Shown here in pieces: positions 42,074-49,842 of a DNA stretch of 51,801 nt. A program made the position numbers and the translations under genes. The notes beneath the pieces were generated by a model. That model made no database searches. It was not told the origin of the DNA and worked only from the letters and a program-made list of their open reading frames with translations. Position 1 is the first letter of the stretch, and each line of letters starts with the position of its first letter. This stretch comes from Acidobacteriaceae bacterium (GTDB taxonomy: Bacteria > Acidobacteriota > Terriglobia > Terriglobales > Acidobacteriaceae), in NCBI GenBank assembly GCA_003139795.1, contig PLGM01000069.1, positions 1 to 51,801 on the forward strand. Direction: 5' to 3'.

Positions 42074-44797
42074 ATGCGCCAACTGCGAGCACTCGCCCTT
42101 CGTCTCCGCGGCCTGTTCCGCTCCCGCCGTGGCGACGCCGACTTCGCCGCCGAACTCGAAAGCCACGTAGCCATGCACACCGACGACGGCATCCGCGCCG
42201 GCCTCACTCCCCAGGAAGCCCGCCGCCAAGCCCTCATCCGTCTCGGCGGCGCGGAGCAAACTCGCCAGGTCCATCGCGAACGCCGCACGCTTCCCTGGCT
42301 TGAAGATCTGCTCAACGACCTGCGCTACGGCCTGCGCATGATGGTGCGCAACCCATCGTTCACGGCGGTTGCGGTGCTTACGCTGGCCATCGGCATCGGC
42401 GCAACCACTACCGCATTCACCTGGATCAACGGCGTCCTGCTGCAGCCCCTCGGCGGCGTCGCCGACCCAAGCCGCCTGGTCGTCCTTGAATCGGTCACGC
42501 CCAACGGTGAGTGGGTACCCAACTCCTACCCCGACTTCATCGACTTCCGCGACCGCCTGAAGCTCCTTGACGGCATCGCAGTCACGCGCCCCTCGGCCCT
42601 CAGCGTCGGCAGAGAAGATCATGCAGACCGCGTCTGGGGCGAACTCGTCAGCGGCAACTTCTTCGATGTGCTGGGCGTCAAGCCGGAGGTCGGCCGCCTC
42701 TTCCTGCCCGCTGAATTTGCCGACGCTCCCGGAAAGTTCCCCATCGTTGTCATCAGCGATCGCTACTGGCGTTCCCACTTTGCGGCTGACCCGTCCATCG
42801 TCGGCAAAACCATCCCCATCAACCAGCGCGAGCTTACCGTTGTAGGCGTGGCCGCGCCCTCGTTCCACGGGTCGCTCCCCGTCACCGCATTCGACCTTTG
42901 GATTCCCTACATGGAGCAGCCGACGCTCAATAGCGTGCAGGAATGGATGCTGCGCAACCGCCACAACCGCAACATGCTGGGCATCGCGCGCATGAAGCAG
43001 GGCGTCACAATCGACCAGGCGCGCGGAGAACTGAAGGCGCTCGCCGACCGCATGGCCATTGCCAACGCAGATGTCAGCGAAGGCATGAGCGCAACACTGC
43101 TGCCGTTGTGGAAGTCGCCGCACGGCCCGCAGGGCCTTCTCGTCGGCCCGCTCCGCATCTTGATGGGTGTCTGCATTCTGGTACTGCTCATCGTCTGCGC
43201 CAACGTGGCCAACCTGCTGCTTGCCCGGGCCACAGTGCGCGAGAAGGAATTCACCGCGCGCCTCGCGCTGGGTGCGGGCCGCGCCCGACTTGCCCGTCAG
43301 GTGCTGACTGAGAGCCTGTTGCTCACCGGCTCAGGCGCGGCGCTCGGACTCATCGTCACCCCGTGGATGAGCCATGCGCTCAAATATCTCATGCCGCCGG
43401 GCCCCATGCAGCAGTTGGTGGCCATGGACACGCGCCCCAATCTCTCCGTGCTCGGATTCGCAGCCGGAATCTGCATCTTTGCAGCATTGGCGGCCGGACT
43501 TGTTCCCGCATTGCAGGTGGGGCGGCTTAACCTGAGCGCCCGGCTCAACGCCGGCGGACGCAGCGGAACCGCGGGCCGCGGACGCAATCGCCTGCGTTCC
43601 GTTCTTGTCGGCTCTGAGGTTGCTCTTGCCTTGGTTACCCTCGTCGGTGCGGGCCTGTTCGCGCGCGGATTTCAGACCACGATGCGCATCGATCCCGGCT
43701 TCGATCCCAACCATGTGCTCCTGAGCCAGTTCTATCTCAACACCAACGGCTACAACCTTGCCCAGCGCAAGGAATTCTGCCGCCGTCTCGCCGAGCGCAT
43801 GCAGTCCGCACCGGGAGTCACTGACGTCGCATACTCAGACGGTGTCCCACTCGGTTTCGAGCCAAGCTGGTGGGAGGAACTCAAGATCGAAGGCTATGCG
43901 CCCCGCCCCAACGAAAACATGAGCGTCTTCCGCAATGTGATTTCGCCTGGCTATCTCCCCCTGATGCATATTCCCATCGTCGAGGGCCGCAACTTCACCG
44001 AGCAGGACAACGAGGATGAAAAGTCGCCCGCCGTGATGATCGTGAACCAGGCCTTCGTCCGCCGCTTCTTGGCCGGCCGCGACCCCATAGGAACCCGCAT
44101 TCACGGCTGGGGAAGCTGGTTTCGCGTCGTGGGTGTCGCCAAGGACTCCAAATACCACTACCTGGGCGAATCCACGCCGGCCTACTTTTACGTGCCCTTC
44201 CGCCAGATCTTCCGCGAAGACATGAATCTCGCCTTCTATGTGCGCACCAAAGGCGAGCCGGACAGCGTTCTCTCCACCCTCCGCGCCCAGGTGCGCGGCC
44301 TCGATCCCAACGTCACCGTCTTCGACGCGGCGCCGCTCAAGGAGTTCATCGGCGCGTCGCTCTATCCGCAAAAGGTTGCTGCAAGCCTCATGACCGTCCT
44401 GGGCTCCATCGCCCTGCTCCTGGCTGCCGTCGGGCTTTACAGTGTCATGGCCTACTCCGTGGCGCAGCGCACGCAGGAGATCGGCGTGCGCATGGCTCTC
44501 GGCGCGCAACCCGGTCACGTACTGCGCATGGTGATCGGACAGGGACTAGCCCTCACGGCAGGCGGCCTCATTGCCAGTGCTGTCCTGGCCATCGGACTGG
44601 CGCGCGCCGTCGCCAGCGTCTCCTTCACCAACTCCGCCATGGGATCGAGCGCCAAGCTCCTCGGCGCCGGCGCAAACAACCCGCTGATCTACCTTGCCGC
44701 CGCGGGATTCCTATGTGCAATCGCCACGCTTGCTTGCTGGTTGCCGGCCCGGCGCGCCGCTTCCATCGATCCCATGCAGGCTTTGCGAATGGAATAG
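42074..44797 (+). CDS. ADOP-type ABC transporter permease (MacB-like)
   Basis: The 907-residue membrane protein has an acidobacterial N-terminal signature (LRGLFRSRRGDADFAAELES) before two MacB/FtsX units. The first membrane helix is AVAVLTLAIGIGATTTAFTW (about 100-120) with the periplasmic core behind it. Further helix groups lie at about 370-405 (ILVLLIVCANVANLLLARA) and 770-800, plus the end LACWLPARRAASIDPMQALR, the classic C-terminal FtsX motif. It probably works with an ATPase elsewhere to move a peptide, lipid or drug across the inner membrane. No ATPase gene is nearby. It begins with a near-perfect copy of the sequence at 44.8 kb. Confidence 0.92.
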   Translation: MRQLRALALRLRGLFRSRRGDADFAAELESHVAMHTDDGIRAGLTPQEARRQALIRLGGAEQTRQVHRERRTLPWLEDLLNDLRYGLRMMVRNPSFTAVAVLTLAIGIGATTTAFTWINGVLLQPLGGVADPSRLVVLESVTPNGEWVPNSYPDFIDFRDRLKLLDGIAVTRPSALSVGREDHADRVWGELVSGNFFDVLGVKPEVGRLFLPAEFADAPGKFPIVVISDRYWRSHFAADPSIVGKTIPINQRELTVVGVAAPSFHGSLPVTAFDLWIPYMEQPTLNSVQEWMLRNRHNRNMLGIARMKQGVTIDQARGELKALADRMAIANADVSEGMSATLLPLWKSPHGPQGLLVGPLRILMGVCILVLLIVCANVANLLLARATVREKEFTARLALGAGRARLARQVLTESLLLTGSGAALGLIVTPWMSHALKYLMPPGPMQQLVAMDTRPNLSVLGFAAGICIFAALAAGLVPALQVGRLNLSARLNAGGRSGTAGRGRNRLRSVLVGSEVALALVTLVGAGLFARGFQTTMRIDPGFDPNHVLLSQFYLNTNGYNLAQRKEFCRRLAERMQSAPGVTDVAYSDGVPLGFEPSWWEELKIEGYAPRPNENMSVFRNVISPGYLPLMHIPIVEGRNFTEQDNEDEKSPAVMIVNQAFVRRFLAGRDPIGTRIHGWGSWFRVVGVAKDSKYHYLGESTPAYFYVPFRQIFREDMNLAFYVRTKGEPDSVLSTLRAQVRGLDPNVTVFDAAPLKEFIGASLYPQKVAASLMTVLGSIALLLAAVGLYSVMAYSVAQRTQEIGVRMALGAQPGHVLRMVIGQGLALTAGGLIASAVLAIGLARAVASVSFTNSAMGSSAKLLGAGANNPLIYLAAAGFLCAIATLACWLPARRAASIDPMQALRME

Positions 44798-44807
44798 GAG
44801 AGACTTT

Positions 44808-44902
44808 ATGCGGAAGCTCAGAGCAATGGCCATGCGCCTTCGCGGCCTGTTTCGCTCCCGCCGTTCAGAAGCCGACTTCGCCGCCGAACTCGAAAGCTAC
44901 GC
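44808..44902 (+). pseudogene. truncated start of a second ADOP permease
   Basis: ATG at 44808, 11 bp after the full ADOP gene and preceded by AGGAGA. About 30 codons (LRAMAMRLRGLFRSRRSEADF...) match its beginning, with a perfect DNA run covering GCCGACTTCGCCGCCGAACT. After AAELES the match ends, and the frame runs into sequence antisense to HU. It is the leftover of a tandem duplicate cut off at about 44902. Confidence 0.85.
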
Positions 44903-44940
44903 GGCTCAAGCGCTCCGGGCGCAAGTGCTTGACTCCCTGA

Positions 44941-44981
44941 CAAAAAACAAAAGGGGAGGAGCGCCTGGCTCTTCCCCTCTT
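44941..44981 (-). terminator. terminator of the HU gene
   Basis: The stem of 44968-44981 with 44949-44962 around a 5-base loop contains mostly G-C pairs and a G-U. On the minus strand it is followed by TTTTGTTTTTTG. Confidence 0.75.
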
Positions 44982-44998
44982 GTCCGCAGTCCGGAATT

Positions 44999-45295
44999 CT
45001 ACTTCTTAACAGGCGCGATCACGTCCTTGGCGGCCTTGGCCACGCGGAACTTGACCACCGTCTTGGCCTTGATCTTGATGGCCGCGCCGGTCTGCGGGTT
45101 GCGGCCGATGCGGGCCTTGCGCTCCGCCTTCACCAGGCGGCCAATGCCCGGGATCACAAAGACGCCGTTCTTCTTGGTTTCCTTGATGGCGGTCTCAGCC
45201 AGAAGGTCCAGGAAGGCTGCGACTTGCTTGTTGGTAAGTTCCAGCTTCTCGGCCAGGTGCCGCGTCAGAGCGGTCTTGGTCAGTCCAGTTGCCAT
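44999..45295 (-). CDS. hup: HU-family DNA-binding protein
   Basis: HU binds and bends DNA, compacting the nucleoid and helping replication start. The 98-residue basic protein has the family order: LTKTALTRHLAEKLELTNKQ helices, then NGVFVIPGIGRLVKAERKARIGRNPQTG, the beta-arm core, and AKTVVKFRVAKAAKDVI at the end. The length is slightly above 90. The ATG at 45295 has GAAGGAG close upstream. It lies next to the gene-free region where strand composition changes, which fits an origin-neighbour role (inference). The specific paralogue is unknown. Confidence 0.93.
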   Translation of the reverse strand: MATGLTKTALTRHLAEKLELTNKQVAAFLDLLAETAIKETKKNGVFVIPGIGRLVKAERKARIGRNPQTGAAIKIKAKTVVKFRVAKAAKDVIAPVKK

Positions 45296-45906
45296 GTGAT
45301 GTTCTCCTTCTGGGCGAGCCCTCTGGGCCGCCGGTGTTGCCTGGGTTTCCGCCGCGATCTGCGTACCGCATGGAGGGAGTGCGACCGGGGCAACATTTGC
45401 ACGTATCCCCTGTATTCATGCGGGTCCTTCAGAACCCCGTCGTTCGTTACAATGCGACTTCGAACCGGTTAAAGTCAATCGAAAAACCCCGATTTCCACA
45501 AGTTTCTTCAGATTTTCTCCTAATTTTCCCGATTTTTGCCTGAATTCACCCGGTTTCAGCGGTTTTAGGCCCTCGCCGTCAACCCAGTCTTGGATGCATC
45601 GGCTTCGGCCTGCACAGGTTGTGAAAGACGTTCTGGAACGATTTTGAGCCGGGGGAGGGTGATCTGCTGCGAAAGGAAAAGGAGGTGGTGCAGGAGATGC
45701 AGGTGGTGGGAGGACAGCGGCCGTTTCCGGGTGCAGCCCTTATCAGGACGCCTTGGAAAGACGGCGGGGAGGGTTCGTGCGATACCGCCCTTCGCCAGAA
45801 AAAAGGCGAAGGATGGGGCACCCAGTTCGGTGGGTGAGTTGGAAAACCGATGGCGAGGGCGCCCGCCAAGGAACTGTCCCATTTCTGGACACTATAATTA
45901 GCTGCG
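45296..45906. other. 611-bp gene-free region at the strand-composition switch
   Basis: An A+T-rich segment (about 45476-45560, with ATTTCCACA at 45492-45500) is pyrimidine-rich on the + strand. From about 45640 the + strand becomes purine/G-rich (e.g. GGGGGAGGG, GGAGGTGGTG). An 8-bp hairpin CCTTCGCC/GGCGAAGG stands at 45789-45812, and a GGGGCACCC word at 45815-45823. The right end carries the endonuclease promoter. It is the best candidate for oriC in this window, but DnaA boxes are few. Confidence 0.45.
45875..45898 (+). promoter_or_regulatory. promoter and palindrome before the endonuclease gene
   Basis: The perfect -10 TATAAT (45893-45898) ends 8 bases before the ATG at 45907, so the start is probably leaderless. 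TGTCC (45875-45879) and GGACA (45887-45891) form an inverted repeat right before it, a possible operator. No separate controller gene is present. Confidence 0.6.
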
Positions 45907-46683
45907 ATGGCGGGTCGCTCAAATCTCGGTAAGGCGCTCGCACAAGGGCTTGCAACTCTCACGCCGTCTCAAGCCGATTTGGTCAGGGCCATAATCCAGC
46001 AGTTTCAACTTCCCCATGAATTCTCTCGTAAAGAGGACTCGGATTTTGTCACTCCCGCAGTCCTCGACATGTTAGGGGATGCGCTCCGTATCCACCATGC
46101 ATTCAATCGGCAGGCACTGAGCAAAGACCGTTTTGAGTTTGCTTTGGAGAGATCGCTGAACCGCGCGGGAATTCAAGCTGAACTTGTTGAGAACAGGACA
46201 AATCGCGGTCACGATATAACAATCAAGGGGATTCCAGTCAGTCTCAAGACCCAAGCCGACGCAAGCATCCGTGTCGCGTCATTGCACATCAGCAAGTTTA
46301 TGGAGCTTGGCAAAGGGCCATGGGAGTTGCCGCTTCTCCGCGATATGTTCCTGAAGCACATGGTTAGTTACGAGCGAATCTTCCAGTTCCGGTGCCTGTT
46401 GCCAGGACCGACATCGCATTTTTATGAGCTCGTAGAGATTCCGATGAAATTGCTATTGGAGGGCGCGGACGCGCAACTCGTTATCCAGACGCGAAGTCGG
46501 CAAACTCCACAGCCGGGCTACGGTAATGTCTACGATGCAGATGGCAGGTTGAAGTATGCCCTCTATTTCGACGGCGGCACAGAGAGGAAATTACAGATCA
46601 AAGCAATCAGGAAAGATCTGTGCGTCGTTCACGCTACTTGGAGATTCGAGTCAACACCCTTTGAGCAGTCTATTCCGAGCTAA
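45907..46683 (+). CDS. probable type II restriction endonuclease
   Basis: I do not recognise the exact family of this 258-residue protein. Residues 72-120 fit a PD-(D/E)XK-like core: helix DRFEFALERSLNRAG with Glu77, then NRTNRGHDITIKGIPVSLKTQ. Asp103 and Lys114 take the catalytic positions (S-L-K in place of E-x-K). The best support is context: it is convergent with, and overlaps by 33 bp, a beta-class DNA methyltransferase. It has no ribosome-binding site. Base composition is less C-skewed and lower in G+C than neighbouring genes, suggesting recent acquisition. Confidence 0.6.
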   Translation: MAGRSNLGKALAQGLATLTPSQADLVRAIIQQFQLPHEFSRKEDSDFVTPAVLDMLGDALRIHHAFNRQALSKDRFEFALERSLNRAGIQAELVENRTNRGHDITIKGIPVSLKTQADASIRVASLHISKFMELGKGPWELPLLRDMFLKHMVSYERIFQFRCLLPGPTSHFYELVEIPMKLLLEGADAQLVIQTRSRQTPQPGYGNVYDADGRLKYALYFDGGTERKLQIKAIRKDLCVVHATWRFESTPFEQSIPS

Positions 46684-47541
46684 ATTCGCATATTCTTCAC
46701 TAATCTCAATACCCGTGCATTGGCGTTCAAGGTCGTTGCACACGACACCAGTTGTGCCGGAGCCGAGAAATGGATCAAGCACCCTGTCGCCAACTCTTGA
46801 TCCCGCCGCCACGCAAAGACTCACCAATGACCTTGGAAAGACGGCAAAATGCGAGCCTGCGTACGGCTCAGTGTTGATGTTCCACACGCTGCGGCGGTTC
46901 TTTCGCCTCTGCGTGTGGTCTTGTGCAGGTTCCTGAATTGACTCATGGTCATAGTAATATTTCTCTGACTTCGAGAAAAGGAAAACATATTCGTGCGAAC
47001 GCGTCGGACGATCCTTTACGGATTCCGGCTGGCAGTTAGGTTTATTCCAGACCAAATCTGACCGCAGGTACCAGCCATCAGCTTGCAAAGCAAACGCGAC
47101 TCGCCACGGCACCCCAATTAGGTCCTTTGGCTTGAGCCCGTTGGGTGTTGGCGCACGGTAGGACATTCCGCGGCCCTTGTTTTTTGCGTCGTCGTCTCGC
47201 CAAGTTCTTCCGCCGCTTGTATAGCTATCGCCAATGTTTAACCAGAGCGTCCCATCGACCGCTAAAGTTCGGCGAACCTCCCTAAAAACAGCGACAAGAT
47301 TGGCGATGTACTCATTCACATCCATCTCCGCGCCGATCTGGCCCTGCACCCCGTAATCGCGGAGGCCCCAATACGGTGGAGAAGTGACAACAGTTTGGAA
47401 CAAGCCTTCTGGAAAGCCAGCTAGAATACGGCTTGCGTCACCCACCAGGACCTCGCAGAGATTGCGGGGATTCTTCGAGCATTCAGGCTGGAGCTCGTCG
47501 TCAAATTCCGGAAATAACCGAAGAACCTTGCCCATGGCCAT
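46651..47541 (-). CDS. beta-class DNA methyltransferase, probably N4-cytosine
   Basis: The 296-residue protein has motif IV TSPPYWGLRDYG (53-64) before motif I DPFLGSGTTG (256-265), with a recognition region between: the beta-class order. The SPPY form favours N4-methylcytosine over N6-methyladenine (DPPY). It should protect host DNA from the convergent endonuclease; the target is unknown. It starts at the ATG at 47541 or at the ATG at 47535. The second fits a leaderless start, as minus-strand TAGAAT (47547-47542) ends six bases before it. G+C is lower than in the flanks. Confidence 0.88.
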   Translation of the reverse strand: MAMGKVLRLFPEFDDELQPECSKNPRNLCEVLVGDASRILAGFPEGLFQTVVTSPPYWGLRDYGVQGQIGAEMDVNEYIANLVAVFREVRRTLAVDGTLWLNIGDSYTSGGRTWRDDDAKNKGRGMSYRAPTPNGLKPKDLIGVPWRVAFALQADGWYLRSDLVWNKPNCQPESVKDRPTRSHEYVFLFSKSEKYYYDHESIQEPAQDHTQRRKNRRSVWNINTEPYAGSHFAVFPRSLVSLCVAAGSRVGDRVLDPFLGSGTTGVVCNDLERQCTGIEISEEYANLARNRLLKGC

Positions 47542-47547
47542 ATTCTA
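47542..47547 (-). promoter_or_regulatory. -10-like box of the methyltransferase gene
   Basis: TAGAAT on the minus strand, immediately before the first ATG and six bases before the second; no Shine-Dalgarno. Confidence 0.35.
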
Positions 47548-47660
47548 CTGTGCGGATGAATCTGCTCCGGAGCTTTTTATGTCGTTGCATCTGGAGAATT
47601 CCGATTCAGGAATGCTACCCTACCTCTTAGGCGGCGTCGCCATGTGCTTCAATAGGAGAG

Positions 47661-48704
47661 ATGGCGATTCCCCGGAGAGCGACGGTGCGCGGGCGGTGGT
47701 TGGCGGCTCAGCGGAAGGTGCGCGAGCTGAAGATGGTGGGGCGCGCGCTGGCTTCTACTGCGCACCCGGTGCTGGCGCAGATTATCCCCATGCGGTTCTG
47801 CAACTTGAGCTGCGCCTACTGCAACGAATACGACAAGGTTTCAGAGCCGGTGCCGGTGGAGGAGATGTACCGGCGGATCGACCACCTGGGACGGCTGGGG
47901 ACGGCCATGATCGGCATCTCGGGCGGGGAGCCGCTGACGCATCCGGGGCTGGACGACATTATCCGGCGGATGCGGCGGACAGGGGCGATTGCGGGGATGA
48001 TCACCAACGGCTACCTGCTGAATGTGGAACGGATCGAGCGGCTGAACCGGGCAGGCCTGGACCACATGCAGATCTCGATCGACAACCTGGAGCCGGACGA
48101 GATTTCGAAGAAGAGCCTGAAGGTGCTGGATAAGAAGCTGCAGATGCTGGCCGAGTACGCCGAGTTTCACGTGAACATCAATTCGGTGGTGGGCGGAGGG
48201 TTCAAGAATCCCAACGACGCGATGGTGATCGGCAAGCGGGCGCTGGAATTGGGGTTTGAGTCGACGATCGGGATTATCCACGACGGGGACGGGCAACTGA
48301 AGCCGCTGAATGAAGATGAGGCCCGGGTCTACTTCGAGATGAACAACCGGAGGAAGACCAACTATTCGCGCTTCGACTACTTTCAGGAGGCGATTGCGAA
48401 GGGGGAGCCGAACGACTGGCGGTGCCGGGCGGGGTCGCGCTACCTGTATATCTGCGAGGATGGGCTGGTTCACTACTGCTCGCAGCAGCGGGGATATCCG
48501 GGCGTGCCGCTGGCCGAGTATACGACGGAGGACGTGAAGCGGGAGTTTTTGACGGCCAAGAGCTGCGCGCCCAACTGCACCATTGGCTGCGTACACAGGA
48601 TCAGCCATATCGACCACTGGCGGGGGGCGCAGACGAGCACGGTTTCGCCGGGGGAACGCGGGGCGGAGGCTCCGGTGCTGGTGAATATTCAGATCGCGGA
48701 TTGA
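47661..48704 (+). CDS. radical SAM protein with SPASM-like C-terminus
   Basis: The 347-residue protein has the [4Fe-4S]-SAM motif CNLSCAYC (Cys47, Cys51, Cys54) and the SAM-binding GGEPLTHPGL (88-97). A C-terminal cysteine group lies in WRCRAG, HYCSQQ and CAPNCTIGC, suggesting extra Fe-S clusters like SPASM/twitch domains. Such enzymes modify peptides, sugars or lipids. I see no precursor peptide or obvious substrate nearby; the downstream glycosyltransferase is on the same strand but is separated by a convergent gene. The ATG at 47661 has AGGAGAG upstream. Codon use is G-rich, unlike genes left of 45 kb. Confidence 0.85.
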   Translation: MAIPRRATVRGRWLAAQRKVRELKMVGRALASTAHPVLAQIIPMRFCNLSCAYCNEYDKVSEPVPVEEMYRRIDHLGRLGTAMIGISGGEPLTHPGLDDIIRRMRRTGAIAGMITNGYLLNVERIERLNRAGLDHMQISIDNLEPDEISKKSLKVLDKKLQMLAEYAEFHVNINSVVGGGFKNPNDAMVIGKRALELGFESTIGIIHDGDGQLKPLNEDEARVYFEMNNRRKTNYSRFDYFQEAIAKGEPNDWRCRAGSRYLYICEDGLVHYCSQQRGYPGVPLAEYTTEDVKREFLTAKSCAPNCTIGCVHRISHIDHWRGAQTSTVSPGERGAEAPVLVNIQIAD

Positions 48705-48732
48705 GCGGGGCGGAATCGATCGCCAAATAGAG

Positions 48733-48767
48733 AACGGCGGCCGCCGCGGCGGACGCCGTTTTGTTTT
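48733..48767. terminator. bidirectional terminator after the radical SAM gene
   Basis: AACGGCGGCCGCC (48733-48745) pairs with GGCGGACGCCGTT (48748-48760), one mismatch, then TTTTGTTTT. Confidence 0.8.
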
Positions 48768-48781
48768 GCAGGGTGGAGCGG

Positions 48782-49492
48782 CTACTTGTCGGCGGCCTTT
48801 TTGGCGGAGGCCGGTTTGGGAGCGGAGGCGGTGTCGGCGATGGCCTGGTCGATGAGCTGGTAAAGCTTGGTGCGGTCGACGACTTCGACGAAGGGAGCGC
48901 CTTTGGAGTTGGCGGTGACGACCCAGATGGTAGGGGTGTGCTCGATGCCGATGCGCTGGCCGAGCGCGTAGTCGGCTTTGACGTCGGCGGCAAGCTTGCC
49001 CTGCGGGTCGAGGGCGAAGGGCAGGTCGATGCCTTTGCTCCGGGCGAACTTTTCAGTGAAGTCGCGGAGGATTTCGGGGCTGGTGATGGAGGGCTGGTTG
49101 GCGAAGACGGCGTCGCGGTACTCGTCGCCGAGGGCCTTGCTCTTCAGGTCGAGCCAGCGGGCGTTGACGGCGGCGTTGAAGCTCCAGTTGTGGAAGGGGA
49201 GCGGGAAATCGTGGCGCGCCCAGGGAATCTTGTAGGTGGCGGCGGCTTCTTTGAGGAGGCGGTTGGCGTTGGCGCAGTCGGGGCACTCGAGGTCTTCGAA
49301 TTCGACGATGGCTACGCGCGCGCCGGCGGGCGGACGGAGCGCGGAGGGGTCGTGGACCTGGGTTCCGCGGGATGGAGGGGCGAACTGGGCGTGGGCGGCG
49401 GCGGCCGAGGCGAAAAGCGCGGCGGAGGCAAGGGCCAGGAACAGGCCGGTGCGATTGGGGACGGGATGGGCGTGGCGAAAGAGACGAAACAT
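48782..49492 (-). CDS. DsbA-like periplasmic thiol-disulfide protein
   Basis: The 236-residue protein has a signal peptide (about 1-36, AAAHAQ). The thioredoxin-fold domain carries EFEDLECPDCAN with the redox pair Cys70-Cys73 (CPDC), then a helical insert and a cis-Pro loop (EHTPTIWVV) as in DsbA. It probably oxidises or shuffles disulfides; the VKOR-like protein at 1.5 kb could recycle it (inference). The ATG at 49492 is chosen over a TTG at 49519, because minus-strand TACAAT (49524-49519) and AGGGAG (49510-49505) precede it. The C-terminus is Lys/Ala-rich. Confidence 0.85.
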   Translation of the reverse strand: MFRLFRHAHPVPNRTGLFLALASAALFASAAAAHAQFAPPSRGTQVHDPSALRPPAGARVAIVEFEDLECPDCANANRLLKEAAATYKIPWARHDFPLPFHNWSFNAAVNARWLDLKSKALGDEYRDAVFANQPSITSPEILRDFTEKFARSKGIDLPFALDPQGKLAADVKADYALGQRIGIEHTPTIWVVTANSKGAPFVEVVDRTKLYQLIDQAIADTASAPKPASAKKAADK

Positions 49493-49518
49493 GGCGATTG
49501 GACGGCTCCCTATGGGCA

Positions 49519-49524
49519 ATTGTA
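49519..49524 (-). promoter_or_regulatory. -10 box of the DsbA-like gene
   Basis: TACAAT on the minus strand, 26 bases upstream of the ATG at 49492, with AGGGAG in the short leader. Confidence 0.45.
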
Positions 49525-49552
49525 ACGGGAGAGAAGCGGGAGGGGGTTGGAC

Positions 49553-49660
49553 TTATTGGCGGTCGCGGCGGCGGGCGGCGATCCAGCGGCGCCATTTGTA
49601 GTCGGCGAAGAGGGAGGCGGCGACAAGGAGGACGGCGAGGATGCCGAGGAGGATCTTCAT
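49553..49660 (-). CDS. 35-residue membrane peptide
   Basis: The small frame reads MKILLGILAVLLVAASLFAD, then YKWRRWIAARRRDRQ and a stop. One strong hydrophobic helix is followed by a highly basic tail, as in real single-span small proteins. Positions agree with a normal ATG and TAA. Only a weak GAAAG precedes the start. It is 60 bp upstream of the DsbA-like gene on the same strand, so they may be co-transcribed. Function unknown. Confidence 0.45.
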   Translation of the reverse strand: MKILLGILAVLLVAASLFADYKWRRWIAARRRDRQ

Positions 49661-49713
49661 GACGCTTTCAGGATCGCATGAGCTGGGGGTGGGGGAAAGG
49701 CGGTGGGGGATTC

Positions 49714-49795
49714 CCGGGCTTCAAAAACGGGACCTGGGCGAGGTGAGATGAGAAGAGAAGAGTATGAAGCGAGGCGGGTATTTCCCAGGTCTGAT
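49714..49795. repeat. REP-like intergenic element (copy 3)
   Basis: TCAAAAACGGGACCTGGG (49721-49738), then a 45-base GA-rich loop and CCCAGGTC (49784-49791), which pairs with GACCTGGG. It lies before the glycosyltransferase gene. Confidence 0.5.
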
Positions 49796-49842
49796 GGATT
49801 ACCCTCGTAGCTGCGGGGCAGAAAGAGTTCAGGAAGCCTATT

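Noticed and set aside
44694..45299. 201-codon + strand frame joining the end of the ADOP gene to the complement of HU
   Set aside because: A chance fusion of the ADOP remnant with antisense HU; its second half has no protein pattern.
48162..48177. parS-like word GTTTCACGTGAA within the radical SAM gene
   Set aside because: Only 12 of 16 positions match the usual parS, it is not symmetric at its ends, and it is explained by codons for Phe-His-Val-Asn.
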